In this document: positions 1-11,279 of the stretch, piece by piece
Layout of the letters: each line of letters opens with the position of its first letter
Numbering within the stretch: the first letter of the stretch is position 1
Assembly: GCF_907164915.1 (NCBI RefSeq)
Contig: NC_061869.1
Coordinates: forward strand, 11,864,221-11,928,220
Direction of reading: 5' to 3'
DNA: 64,000 bases
Source: Impatiens glandulifera
Lineage: Eukaryota; Streptophyta; Magnoliopsida; Ericales; Balsaminaceae
The notes under the pieces: generated by a model
What the model saw: the letters and a program-made list of their open reading frames with translations, nothing else
What the model was told of the DNA's origin: nothing
Database searches by the model: none
Position numbers and translations under genes: made by a program

Positions 1-64
1 GATATGAGAAGATTCTACGAAAACATGTATGTTTATATATAGTTAACTTCTATTCCAATTGCAG

Positions 65-2455
65 GTGTGGCCGTTGTTACTAGGACATCATGCATATGAT
101 GCGACTTGCGTAGAAAAGCAACTTTTTATTTCATTGAAAAAATTTGAATACGAAAATATAAAAAAGGAGTGGCAGGTTTGTCTTAGGGATCAATTATCAT
201 TATCCACATTATAACTATTTTAGTCCTTGTTTTACATGAGTAAAGAGTTTAATTTCCTTTTTCTCTTCAGAGTTTATTAAGCGTAGAAGAAGGATGTGAC
301 AATTTGAAGGAGATGACAGAATCTATTGCATTAGATGTGGTATGCTCATTTTTATTTTGCTTAAAAAGTGATGTTATCATGATGGTTGGAGTTGGAGCAT
401 GTTCTTATTAAACTTTTAATGTAGGCAAGGACTGACACAGCACTTCCGTTTTATCAAGGGGATGAAAATCCGAATGTGAAACATTTAAATGACATACTGG
501 TGACGTATTCATACCACTTTAACTTTAGTTACTGCCAGGTACATGCTTCTTATTATTCATTCTTATGGTCTCTTCCAATTAAATGAATTAACTGTACTAA
601 AGGTTTTTTAATCTTATTGCTGAATGACTTGCCCAAAACATCAGCGTATTTGGTTGTAAGAATACTAAAATTAGGATCATGTTCATTTTATTGACCTCGT
701 CTAGCTAAGATTTTGTTAGTTTTGACTTGAAAACTTCATTGGTACCAATAAGTGGATTTATCTTGTATACTTCCCTTTTTATGTTTAGGTGCAATAGACT
801 TTTTTTGTTATTCTCAATGTAAATATATGTTTCAGTAATTTCTAGAAATATAAAGAGAAGGGATTTCATATATTTTAGATTGATTAACTATTACAAAGTC
901 ATTTGAAGGATTCACTGGAATGTGCCAAGTTTGATTATTCTACTTCATTAGTATCAATTCAACTTGGCTTAATGGATGAGTTTATTCAACGAATAATGTT
1001 GAAATCACATTTACAAGATTGCTATGTAGACTGTTGCAATTGTTAGAAGTTGCCTTTTCAATAACCTTTTCTAACAAAATCTTTTACAATTCAAAATAAA
1101 ATAATACACTTTAATTCTGTAGGGGATGGGTTATATTCTTTCGTCAATTTTCTATATCCTGCAAGACGAATCAGAAACCTTTTGGTGTTTCACGGAATTG
1201 ATGAAAAGAATTGGTCAAAATTTTTCCAATGTCGAATTAGTGACGCGTCAATTATCTGCTGTAGGAAAGGTAACGTATATTTTTTTGAAAGTATTTACAA
1301 TTTTTTTTAATGTAAATTTATGTCGGTCTTTTAAATATTATTTTTATTTTTTTCTAGTTGTTGAAGTTGTTAGACGTGCCATTACATAATATATTAATGC
1401 AGAATGATTGTTCTGAATTCAATTTCTGCTTCAAATGGATTCTGTTGCAATTTAGGAGGTAAGTAGTAGCAGCATATAAACATATATATATATATATTTA
1501 TATATATTTTAAATGAAATTTTAGTGACAAATCACAAATTCATTTCTTAATAGACTATCTTATGTCAATATCTCATGATTTGTTTCTTCTACTTGTTTAG
1601 GGAATTTAAATTTGAAAGTTCATTGCAACTTTCTGAAGTTCTTTGGACTCGATATATGACGGATAATTTCCAGATTTATATGGCAGTCGCCATCTTGAAA
1701 AGATATCGACATGAAATAGTCGATAACAAAATGGATTTCGGAGATATCCACATGTTCATAGACGATTTGTCAATGAAACTTGACCTGAAATCAACCCTAT
1801 GGGATGCAGAAGCTCTGTTTATCTTTTTTGGGGATGATGGAGTCACGCTTATTCCTCGTGACACACCATTTTCTCTTCCGAAAGAGCAAATGTTACGATT
1901 TAACCTTGATCTAAGTTCAGATCATGCAATCCCTTTAAATTCTGCAGTATTTGTGGAAAACGCTAAAAAATCACAGGTATATTCAATATACTTTTTGGTA
2001 AATGTTGTTTTTACATTTTCTGTAATAAATGAGTTCTAGTAAAAGAATTTTTTTTGATTAAGATTTATTTATTTTATACTGGATTTTAAACTTTATAACA
2101 GGTAGTTGAAACTGTCATAATAGATATTACAGCAGAAACACAAACACCTGATAATAGTTCACCGAATCTCAATGTATTAAGCAGGTATAATTTGGTATTT
2201 TGGAAATATAAATGATGAAACAATGCCTAACTCTAATGTATGTGGAAATTGTCAGGAATGTTAATACGACTTGGATAACCGGTGCGATAAGTAGGGTTGG
2301 TCAGTTTGTGTCAAGTTTGACAGTAAAAAAGGTATGAATTCTTTTGGACTTGTCTCAATTCGCTTTAGAAATTATACATAATTCGTTAGTTATATCAATT
2401 TTAATTTCAGTTTGAGAAGAAGGGTAAGTTTCATTTGCAAATGCATGAGTTATAA
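65..2455 (+). CDS. TBC-domain Rab GTPase-activating protein, 3' part (5' end outside window)
   Basis: Nine exons read through with consistent phases: 65-175, 271-339, 425-538, 1123-1269, 1358-1458, 1601-1976, 2102-2184, 2256-2331 and 2411-2455, all with GT-AG introns, giving about 373 residues to a TAA stop. The first exon starts VWPLLLGHHAYD, the usual entry into a Gyp7/TBC1D15-like TBC domain. The arginine-finger motif IxxDxxR is present as IALDVAR across exons 2-3, and the glutamine finger as YCQ at the exon 3-4 border. Later blocks (FWCF, LLKLLDVPLH, FCFKWILLQFRREF, LWTRYMTDN, AVAILKRYR, MDFGDIHMFI, DAEALFIF) follow family order. Both catalytic fingers are kept, so a working GAP that speeds GTP hydrolysis on a Rab in membrane traffic is plausible. 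The tail after the domain is short. The start and N-terminal half lie left of the window. Broken copies of exons 6-7 lie near 52 kb. Confidence 0.85.
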
Positions 2456-2816
2456 CTTGTTGGATCGAAGAGCAGCAATCACCGAATTAGTGAAGACTTG
2501 CTCACCCATTACACGCATAATAGAGATAAGAGACTAGTTAATCTTTTGGAATATATTGATAATTCACATAAATGAATATGACGACTATTTGACATTATAT
2601 TGAGTGGTTTTGTGACTTAGTACTCAGTTTGGGTGATCAAGATGGTTGAAATATCTCGCAAAATTTGTTAGAATATAACGTGAAACTTAATCATGATCAA
2701 ACAATATCAGCCAACTTAATTAAGTTGTCTACTTTATTTATATCTTCTAACTAAAAAGTAAGTTATTTAAAATTAACGTTAAAAAATAAAGTTATTGCAA
2801 TCTTTTAGAAGAAACG
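2456..2816. other. spacer between RabGAP and F-box gene
   Basis: AT-rich stretch with no reading frame I can support. It probably holds the RabGAP 3' UTR and polyadenylation region. No transposon ends were recognised. Confidence 0.5.
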
Positions 2817-2866
2817 GCCCGGCCCGGCCCATAAGTAAAGCCCACTAGAAGCCTTTCTTTATAAAG
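2817..2866 (+). promoter_or_regulatory. F-box gene promoter: GGCCC/site II cluster and TATA box
   Basis: Three GGCCC repeats end in GGCCCAT at about 2815-2833, with an AGCCCAC nearby. This resembles the plant site II (GGCCCA) elements bound by TCP factors, common upstream of housekeeping genes. A TTTATAAAG TATA-like box follows at 2858-2866, about 70 bases before the start codon at 2938. The leader would be short and intron-free. Function is inferred from sequence only. Confidence 0.5.
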
Positions 2867-2937
2867 CGCCGCCGGTCGTATCTTATTGAAGGGAGGATCA
2901 AGCAAGGGTTTTTAACATAGTTTCAGAGCATTAAGCA

Positions 2938-4131
2938 ATGGCAATACATGTTTCAGAAGATATTATTCTAGAGGAAATACTTTCCAGATTGCCCGTAAAA
3001 TCTATCTTACGGTTCAGATCTGTTTGTAGGGCCTGGCTCAAAAAGATAGACAGCCCCGAGTTTGTCCAACAGCAGCTCTGTTGTTCCGCCTCTCTCAGCT
3101 GCCGCAATGGCACCGGTCCTCTTCTGTTCGAACGTAGAAATTTTGAAATCCAAAATTTCACTCTTCCTCTTCTACGCTGTGACACCCTACTAGTGGAAAA
3201 AGAAGTGAAAATTCCCCTCGGTTTAGCGGTCCGCACCCCCTTTAATCGCATTTCGGTAATTGGTTCCTGCAACGGATTGGTTGCTATAAGTGTAATCCCG
3301 TTAAAGCTTAGTGATATGGATTGGCTTGTCATATGGAATCCTGCAACTAAGCATTATAGCGAACTTCCCAAACCGAGTATCTCCACGAGAGAGCTCCTTT
3401 ACTATGGATTTGTCTATTTATCATCTGAGAATGATTATAAGATAATTCGACTAGTCTCCCCGGGTCTTTGGGGTGTGTTGGAGGGAGATATATCCATAAA
3501 GATGGAGGTATATTCAATGAAGCTAGATTCTTGGCGAAAACTTGATACAAAAGTAGCAATGGTTCATATAGGTTACGGTATGAGGCATGATATTTGCATT
3601 GGCCAGTTAATACAATCCCCTGGTGTCAATGTAAACGGAGTTTTGCATTGGATATTTTTCGGAACAGTTTCGATACTTTCATTTGATATGGTTAATGAGG
3701 TATTCAATGTGATTCAAATACCAAATGCTTTTTCGCTTCCATTTGTGAACAAAAACAAACTTGGTGGTGCACAAGTGAGGATCTTGGAGCTTAATGGATT
3801 CCTTGCAATAGCATCAGCAATTTCATCAACCTCAACCGTTACAACAGCAGCATTGATTGACATATGGGTTATGAGGGAGTTTGGGAATTTTGAATCATGG
3901 TCCAAATATATGTCTTTTGAGGTGCCAGAGGAAATCTGCAGCCATTCATTTAATTTGGGTAGTTGGATAAAGGGTCAAGTTATTCTCTTTGGGTGTAAAG
4001 ATAATGTGATGCTGTTTGAACCTTCGAGCAGCACCAAGAGTATTAAGTATGTTGAGTGTCGTTCTATCCGGTACATAAAAGGAGGCTGTAACTACTACGA
4101 GACATTGATTCCAGTTGGAAGGAGGTTTTAA
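2938..4131 (+). CDS. F-box protein with F-box-associated domain
   Basis: Single-exon frame of 397 residues. An F-box lies at about residues 4-45 (SEDIILEEILSRLPVKSILRF, then SVCRAWLKKIDSPEF), followed by the FBA/beta-propeller-like region typical of plant F-box proteins: SCNGLVAIS near 107-115, WNPATKHYSELP near 132-143, YGFVYLSSENDYKIIRL near 156-172, VYSMKLDSWRKL near 192-203, and NGVLHWIFFG near 233-242. Length and intronless structure fit the family. The expected role is the substrate-recognition subunit of an SCF (Skp1-Cullin-F-box) E3 ubiquitin ligase in cytosol or nucleus; the substrate cannot be read from sequence. The first ATG was chosen because it lies just before the F-box and about 70 bases after a TATA box. 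No breaks were seen, so the gene looks intact. Confidence 0.93.
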   Translation: MAIHVSEDIILEEILSRLPVKSILRFRSVCRAWLKKIDSPEFVQQQLCCSASLSCRNGTGPLLFERRNFEIQNFTLPLLRCDTLLVEKEVKIPLGLAVRTPFNRISVIGSCNGLVAISVIPLKLSDMDWLVIWNPATKHYSELPKPSISTRELLYYGFVYLSSENDYKIIRLVSPGLWGVLEGDISIKMEVYSMKLDSWRKLDTKVAMVHIGYGMRHDICIGQLIQSPGVNVNGVLHWIFFGTVSILSFDMVNEVFNVIQIPNAFSLPFVNKNKLGGAQVRILELNGFLAIASAISSTSTVTTAALIDIWVMREFGNFESWSKYMSFEVPEEICSHSFNLGSWIKGQVILFGCKDNVMLFEPSSSTKSIKYVECRSIRYIKGGCNYYETLIPVGRRF

Positions 4132-4600
4132 GTATGTGCAATTCCATTATGTTTTATTTTTTTCATTTATAGTTTCACCTTTAGTCTTTTAGGTTTAAGT
4201 TATTTTAGTTGTGATAATATTTATGCATTTTTCTATGAGTTAGAATAGATTTGAACTTTCCAGTGGATGTCATTGATTGATACTTCTATAATTTTCTTCT
4301 TCATTTTACAATTGAGCTTATTTGAAAATATGTTACTTTCCTCCATTTACTTGGACTTATCTTGATTCCATTATGTGACTGTGAATGATGTGATTATTAT
4401 AGAGATTTTGTAACTATTGTAAAATATAGACTTTAAAGAAGGAAATGAGGTATTCTTATATTTTCATTCTCTACTATCCAGGTTTGGGAATGTATGCATG
4501 TTGTTTCAGTCACTGTTTTAAATTGATACTATCTAGGGAATTGGTACACCTTGATGACCTGACACTTTTAAATGAAGTTTTTTTTTGGTTTAATACTATT
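4132..4600. other. 3' flank of the F-box gene
   Basis: T-rich 3' UTR-like sequence followed by AT-rich spacer. Short frames here have no recognisable product. Confidence 0.5.
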
Positions 4601-5282
4601 AGACTATCTCCAACCCACAAACCCATTCTCAAATTCAAAATGCAGTAAATATCACATCAAACACTAATTTATCTCCAACCTAAAAACTCATTTCCAAATT
4701 CAAAAGAATATTCTTAGAATATTCCTTTCTTACACTAACTTTTTAATTTTATTAATATTATCTATATATTTACCAACTTTACATATTTAACCATAATCTT
4801 TTCTCATTCCTTTAATAAAATTAATTATATATCTTTTCACGATAATTTTTTTTAATGTATTTTCTATGTTTATTCGTATTGTTTAAAATTATAAACTTAT
4901 AATTTATAAAATCTAAGTTATAAAATATAACGTAAAAATATATAATAAAATATAAATATAAAATAAATTAAATAAAATTTCAAATATATTACAATTTAAT
5001 GATTTAATTATACATTTAAAAAATATTATAACTTTTTATCTTAAAATTAAAAATTAAAGGACCAAATAATTTATATAAACAAGTTATATATTTAAAGGAC
5101 TTAAATAAAATTTTAAAAAAATATATTCAGGATGAACATTATGCAGGATGAACAGCAAATACGCATTTATGCGTTTCTGTCTGGAGAGAGATTGCATTCT
5201 CATTTTGCAGGAGCCGTTTGCCGTTCGGTTGGAGAAAAATTGGAGCTCCATTTTGCTTTTGCAGTCCGGTTGGAGACGCCTT
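4601..5282. mobile_element. candidate small inverted-repeat element (MITE-like)
   Basis: The left edge reads CTATCTCCAACCCA at about 4604-4617 and the right edge has GGTTGGAGACG at about 5268-5278, its approximate reverse complement. Such CTCCAACC ends are common on non-autonomous DNA elements in plants. The interior is AT-rich on the left and has several TTGGAG/CTCCA motifs on the right. No clean target-site duplication was found, so edges and superfamily are uncertain. Confidence 0.3.
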
Positions 5283-6054
5283 TACCACTCAATACACAAA
5301 TTTGAGTTCTCTAAAATGTGTGCAGTTTGTCATTCACAAAACTTCTACTGTCATATTCAAAATAAAGTTTGATGACCACAAATTTGAATTAATCTTGCTT
5401 ACTATTTTATTTAAATCAAGTCACTATAATTATCGAATCAAAAAGGACACTTAAAAGCATAACCTAGTTGTATATATAATCTCAATGTACAATAATGACT
5501 TTAATTGTAAACAATTTTTTGTTACAAATTTTGTTTTCATCTAGGTGTGAATCTAGATGACTTTCTATTTCACAACATAGTACATTTGAAATTATTTTGA
5601 TCCAAATTCAATTCAGATGCATCTAAAATAAATGCATAAACTAAAAGATTTTTTTTTTTTTTTTTAAATTTCCATTCATAATTTATTATAATACTAATTG
5701 ATCATTTCAACAACATAAAATTACAAAATTTATTGCGCGAACTTATCAATTTATATTTAATTTATTAATGATTTTGTATAATCATATTAATAATTTAAAA
5801 TATTAGAGAAATAAATAAAATTAATATTTAAAGTGTACAGATAATATTTAGCATAATAAATAATGTTCAATACAAATCCTTAAAAACAAAAATGTGTAAT
5901 TTTATTCAATTTTTTTAGGAGAAAGGGAAATAACTAGACTTAAAAAAGACTTTGAATTTATGCTTTATTTTAATTTTTTTCTCAATTCTTTTTAAGTCTA
6001 GAACTTGTCAATTATATTATATAGAGATCATGTTTTGAATTTTGTGTATTTTCT

Positions 6055-6100
<46 letters not shown>

Positions 6101-6600
6101 CTTTATTCTAACGTGTTATTTTTCATTTTTATAATTAATTTACTTTGGTAAATGAAGTAATATTTATAGACGTTTTTAACATATATTTTTTAAACAGTAT
6201 TTTTTTAAGATTTATGTCATTTATTTTGTTCAAGAGTAATATAACAACTAAAAGAGGTGTGATGTGAAAATTTTTTTGTGAAAATTTGAAAAAAAAAAGA
6301 TTTTGATATTAATTTTTGATAGTATTAAAAAGTAAATAACGTAAGTAGAATTAGGATATACAATTTGAACGTATTAATATTTTAAATTAAATATATTTTA
6401 TACATGTTTTAAATTGTGGAATGTTTTAATTATTTATAAATATAATAAATTAATTAAGAAAAAAGAATTAAGATAGTTTAATTTTTAAAAAATATTTTAT
6501 TACTAAAATTGTAATAGTTCAAAATTCAATTTAAAGTTGAGGTCTCATGCTCAAAATTCGAGCCAGTAATAATAATTGAATCTCTCGATTTTTGCATGAC
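5283..6600. other. AT-rich intergenic spacer
   Basis: No supportable gene. It holds long A and T runs, a pure TA microsatellite and scattered short frames without recognisable products. Confidence 0.6.
6057..6098. repeat. (TA)n microsatellite
   Basis: About 20 uninterrupted TA units. Confidence 0.95.
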
Positions 6601-6639
6601 CGAAATCAAAAAAGACCCGGAGACTCTAATTCCCAAATC

Positions 6640-7513
6640 AAACAGGTCTTATGGTCCCGAACGAGATTGAAGAAAGGAAATAGGGCTTTTGTCCTTGCGT
6701 GAAGGAAATGACGCGGCTAGGGTTATGAGGTACGCGTAGAAGAAAATTGAGAGCAAAGATTGGAATTTGAATCTAGTAAGTCGGTCTGGAGCGGAGTAGA
6801 ACAACGGCTTGAATTGGGTCTGTTTTGATTCCAAGTGAGTAATTCTAATTCCTAGTTTAGGTATTAGAGTTTTTGTACTAAGATTTTTGTAATAGCTTTA
6901 ATGATATATTGAAATTTTGGATTGAAGTTATTGATATTTGTTAAGACTTTGGTTTCTATTACTTGTTATTTGAAAATGGTTGATTGCTGGATTATTATTA
7001 GTTCCATTTAGTATCTAAGTTATCTTGAATAGGTTCAAATTCAATTGATTGTTGGGATTTATATGAGTTGATATAGATTTATTTGAGAAGATGATGGGAA
7101 GTTGGAAATTGATATGTTTTGGCTTTGATGATAGCATGTAAATAAGGTGAAGTGAAGATTGTGATTTGTTGTCAAACTGGATGGTGTAGGGTTTTGGATT
7201 GGGTTTGATGTAGTCCATTTGAGAAAGAAGCATTTGGTTGGGTATTAGAGATTGATCGGGATTGAACTTAGCATTGAATTGTGAATGAGGTTTAGAAGAG
7301 ATTATAAATTGTGTTGATTGGCCATTTGAGAAAGAAGCATTTTGTTGGTATTTAATTAGGTTTGATTGTTGGTGTTTAGTGTAGGTTAGTTCATGTTTCC
7401 GATGTTACACTTTGATTTTTCTTATGTAATTAATGCTTAAATACAATTTTGATTTTGTGAGAGTTTATTTTAACTATCACGTCCTTATTTCCTTTAACAT
7501 TAAAATGGCTTAG
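6640..7513 (+). other. probable 5' leader and 5'-UTR intron of the PPR gene
   Basis: A moderately GC-rich block at 6640-6834 looks like a transcribed leader. It ends CAA followed by GTGAGT, a good splice donor at 6835. A T-rich stretch with a TTAG acceptor follows near 7510-7513, shortly before the PPR start codon. This fits a leader intron of roughly 680 bases. There is no transcript evidence. Confidence 0.4.
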
Positions 7514-7555
7514 GGCAACCCAGTCTGATTTCTGGACTCCATTGATGCCGTAGAG

Positions 7556-8995
7556 ATGTTTTCTAACATGTTAAGGTTGGCAATGGTATCCTCATCATCA
7601 TCACTTTCAAGATTTATTACTTTGCCAAAAGCTACTTCCACAATGATGCCTCTCTTCTTCCTCCAACACTTCAAAGGATTTAGAGATTCAAATGACTCCA
7701 GAGGATTTGATGCTGCCAAAGTCAATACCAAAGGTACCTCAGACGATGATTATTTCGCGGTGATCCACCACATATCAAACATTGTCCGGAGAGATGTCTA
7801 CATGGAGAGGACCCTCAACAAAATGCACATAACTCCCATGATTAATTCAGACCTGGTCTATCGAGTTCTCCGCAGTTGTTGCCGTTCTGGCATAGAGTCA
7901 TTTCGCTTCTTCAATTGGGCACGCGATCACCCTTCGTACGAGTCCACCACTGTTGAATTCGAGGAGCTACTGAAAACCCTAGCCAGCACCCGCCATTGGG
8001 AGACAATGTGGAAGGTAGCTGAACAGATGAAGAAGAAGAACCTCCCAATATCCCCATCCATCCTCTCTTTCATCATTGAACAGTATGGAAAGAACCGTCA
8101 AATTGACGAAGCAGTCGAGCTCTTCAACAAGTCGAAATACTTCAATTGCTTACAAACAACAGAAGTGTACAACTCTCTTCTTTACGCCCTTTGCGAGGTT
8201 AAGAATTTTCAGGGCGCTTATACGTTGATCCGAAGGATGGCTCGAAAGGGAGGAATGCCAGACAAGAAAACCTATTTAATACTCGTTAGCGGTTGGTGCT
8301 CAGCAGGGAAGATGAGAGAGGCACAGGAATTCCTTGAAGAGATGAGCAGAAATGGATTCAACCCCCCTGTTCGCGGACGAGATCTTCTTATAGATGGACT
8401 TTTGAATGCAGGTTATCTAGAAACTGCTAAAGAGTTGGTGAGGAAGATGACAAAGGAAGGATACGTCCCTGACGTTCAAACATTCAATTCTTTAGCAGAA
8501 GCTATCTGTAAGACAGGAGAAGTTGATTTCTGCATCAATTTATACAACAGCGTGTGTAAATTAGGGCTTTGTCCTGACATAGAAACTTACAAGATCATGA
8601 TAACTAATGCATCAAAAGCTGGTATGGTAGTTGAAGCATTTTCAATCCTCCACAGATCAATTGAAGATGGGAACCGTCCGTTTCCAAGTTTATACGCTCC
8701 AATTCTGAAGGCTCTCTGTAAGAGAGGACAATTTGACGACGCCTCAAGTTTTTTCAGCGATATGAAGGTGAAGGGTCATCCTCCTAATCGGCCAGTTTAC
8801 ACGATGTTAATAAAAATCTGTAGCCGTGGAGGCAGGTATGTTGAGGCTGCAAATTATCTAATAGAAATGACTGAGTTAAACTTGTTGCCATTGTCAAGAA
8901 CATTTGACATGATTACTGATGGACTAAAAAACTGCGGTAGACACGATTTGGCCAACAGGATAGAGCAACTCGAGATATCCCTTCGTGGCATTTGA
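7556..8995 (+). CDS. P-class pentatricopeptide repeat protein, probably mitochondrial
   Basis: Intronless frame of 479 residues. The N-terminus is rich in Ser, Arg and hydrophobic residues and poor in acidic ones (MFSNMLRLAMVSSSSSLSRF), as in an organelle transit peptide. From about residue 130 there are roughly ten 35-residue PPR units, for example VYNSLLYALCEVKNFQGAY, TYLILVSGWCSAGKMREAQ and LYAPILKALCKRGQFDDAS. No E, DYW or SMR domain follows, so it is P-class. PPR proteins bind organelle RNA one base per repeat and act in its stability, splicing or translation. From memory the closest Arabidopsis relative is At5g18390; a search would confirm this. The M at 7556 was preferred because it opens the transit-like segment. 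The RNA target is unknown. No damage was seen. Confidence 0.93.
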   Translation: MFSNMLRLAMVSSSSSLSRFITLPKATSTMMPLFFLQHFKGFRDSNDSRGFDAAKVNTKGTSDDDYFAVIHHISNIVRRDVYMERTLNKMHITPMINSDLVYRVLRSCCRSGIESFRFFNWARDHPSYESTTVEFEELLKTLASTRHWETMWKVAEQMKKKNLPISPSILSFIIEQYGKNRQIDEAVELFNKSKYFNCLQTTEVYNSLLYALCEVKNFQGAYTLIRRMARKGGMPDKKTYLILVSGWCSAGKMREAQEFLEEMSRNGFNPPVRGRDLLIDGLLNAGYLETAKELVRKMTKEGYVPDVQTFNSLAEAICKTGEVDFCINLYNSVCKLGLCPDIETYKIMITNASKAGMVVEAFSILHRSIEDGNRPFPSLYAPILKALCKRGQFDDASSFFSDMKVKGHPPNRPVYTMLIKICSRGGRYVEAANYLIEMTELNLLPLSRTFDMITDGLKNCGRHDLANRIEQLEISLRGI

Positions 8996-11277
8996 AAGTA
9001 AATATATGTTTCAAGTAATGGGATATCTGGATCTGTTTCTGAATGTAAATTCAGATACAATTGATATCAAACTTAGGACACCTATTAGGCGTATCTGGAT
9101 ATGAGTTGCACTAAGTTCAGCCTGTTTGTAAATGAAATCTCCTTCAGATCCACTTGATGAGAAAACCAAATGAAATGATGTGTTTTCAAACAAAGAAAAT
9201 AACTGTGGAAAGGTATATAACTGTCATCTCAGTTTGATTATGTTGAATTACTTTATTTTTGTTATCTGGATATTCCTTTTTCTTATTACATATGGAACTG
9301 ATAAGTATAGGAATATTACAGATGCCTCCACATATGGAACATAGAAGGCAATACATCAAGGTGATGCAAGATCTGAACCGGAAATTTTTATCAGGAAGGT
9401 AACTAGAGTTTTGGTTATCATAATATTGATGATTTTTAGAAAATAAGTTAGGCTTCATATTTTTTTGGATGCAGAAGATAGCAATTGGTTTACTAACTAT
9501 AAACTAGGCAAAATTACACTTCCAGAAATTCTAAGGATTTCTAAAACCTCCTTATAATGATCTGTCAATATTAAATGTCAAGGCCAGTACTAATCAGAAG
9601 AGTGTATTATGATCAAGACAATTGCACAAAAATGGGGCATTTTAAAATGAAAGCTGAGATACCAACAGATTCATATACCTGAGACAATGTTAGAATAAAC
9701 TTTTAATTGAAAGATGTCGTGCATAATTTGTATATAAATTATTTAAATTTGATTATATACAATGTTTGCGTTTATTCTGTAATTTAGTATTGAAAATGGC
9801 TTAGATGTTTCATAATATGAAGATAGTGTAAAGATAATTAGAATACACTATTCAGAATAATTTCTAAAAGGATGAACTAAGTGAAATCTTATTGTAAGAC
9901 TTGAAGAAATCTAAATTTTTTAAGAGTATTTCATATCTAATATTTGATTTACTAGAATATGCAACATAAATTGACTTGAGTATGATATTAACTGATAAAT
10001 TAGTGTTGAAATTGGACTATTATAAAATTAAAATAAAAGTTTTGTTAATAATGTAATTCAATTAAAGGCCATTAAATCAAACAATATTGACTTTAAATTA
10101 TATGATTTTTTTTTGCACGTCTTTATTTTGTGGATTGAAAAAATAGACAGTAGTATTTTCTTGATGAAGATTAATCTGTTTAGTTTTTAACAATTGGAAA
10201 ACAGCTTAACAATTAATTTTGAAAATTTATTTATTTTCATTTTCAAAACATTTATTTAATTGTAGTATTTTGTGGATTCATATAATGCTGGTTTACTAAT
10301 TTTGTTGCTAAAAAGTATTGTGTATTTTAAAACAAAAACAAGGACATGAATAAGTTATAATATTTCTAAATTCTGAAAAATAAACTAAATTTTGGAAAGA
10401 AAGCAAAATGTTTAGTTTGTTTTGCTGTTTTATTTCAAATTTAATTTAATATTGTGTTTTAGAAAACACAATTCTGTTAATAAAATATGATCAAGATTTG
10501 TCAGGGCAATTGTTATGAAAATAAACAAATTTGGTTAAAAGCGTCCTTATAAATTTCGGAGATTATAATTGTGTTTTATTTGATAAAAATTTATTATGAA
10601 AATAGGTAAATTTATGAACAGTTATTATAACAGTTTTTTTTTTTTTTTTTATATATTTTAATCAATTTAAATTTAATATTTATTTTAATAATTAATGATA
10701 TATATTTTTAAATATTTATACAATGATATATTTATTCTCTAATAATGATGATGTTTTAATAATTAAATATTTTTTTTATAAATTAAATTTGATAACTTTA
10801 GATTTTGAGATTTTTATTAAAATGGTAAAAAATGAAAAAGAGAGGTTATTTTAATATCCTAGAAAAAATAAATTTTTAAAAACTTCAAAGTAATATTTGA
10901 TTAAGATTATTTCTTGAATATCCCAATGAGGTTTTGCTACATTTAGTTTTTTTTTTTCTACATTATCTATTACTGTCACTATACAAACTACCAATTCTAT
11001 TTAGTTCAAACTTAAAAAGACTTAAAATGACAAAAATTTAAGAATATTATATTTCTGAAATTTATTAGACAATGTTCAACATCATTTTTCAACTTTAAAG
11101 TAAAACAACCTCCATTTCATATATAAAATACAAATTTCATCATTTTAAGAGTAACAAAAAAAATATTATTATAGTAATAACAATAATAACGTAGAATCAC
11201 TTATTTTTGAACTATTTTATTTTTTTCGTAATTGTTTGATAATAAAACACAACACAACATGAGACATTATAGTTAAC
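8996..11277. other. PPR 3' flank and AT-rich intergenic spacer
   Basis: The first 400-500 bases may be 3' UTR. The rest is AT-rich with long T runs (for example 10634-10650) and no frame or transposon end I can support. Confidence 0.55.
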
Positions 11278-11279
11278 TA

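Noticed and set aside
1676..1864. Minus-strand frame over RabGAP exon 6
   Set aside because: Antisense shadow of a coding exon.
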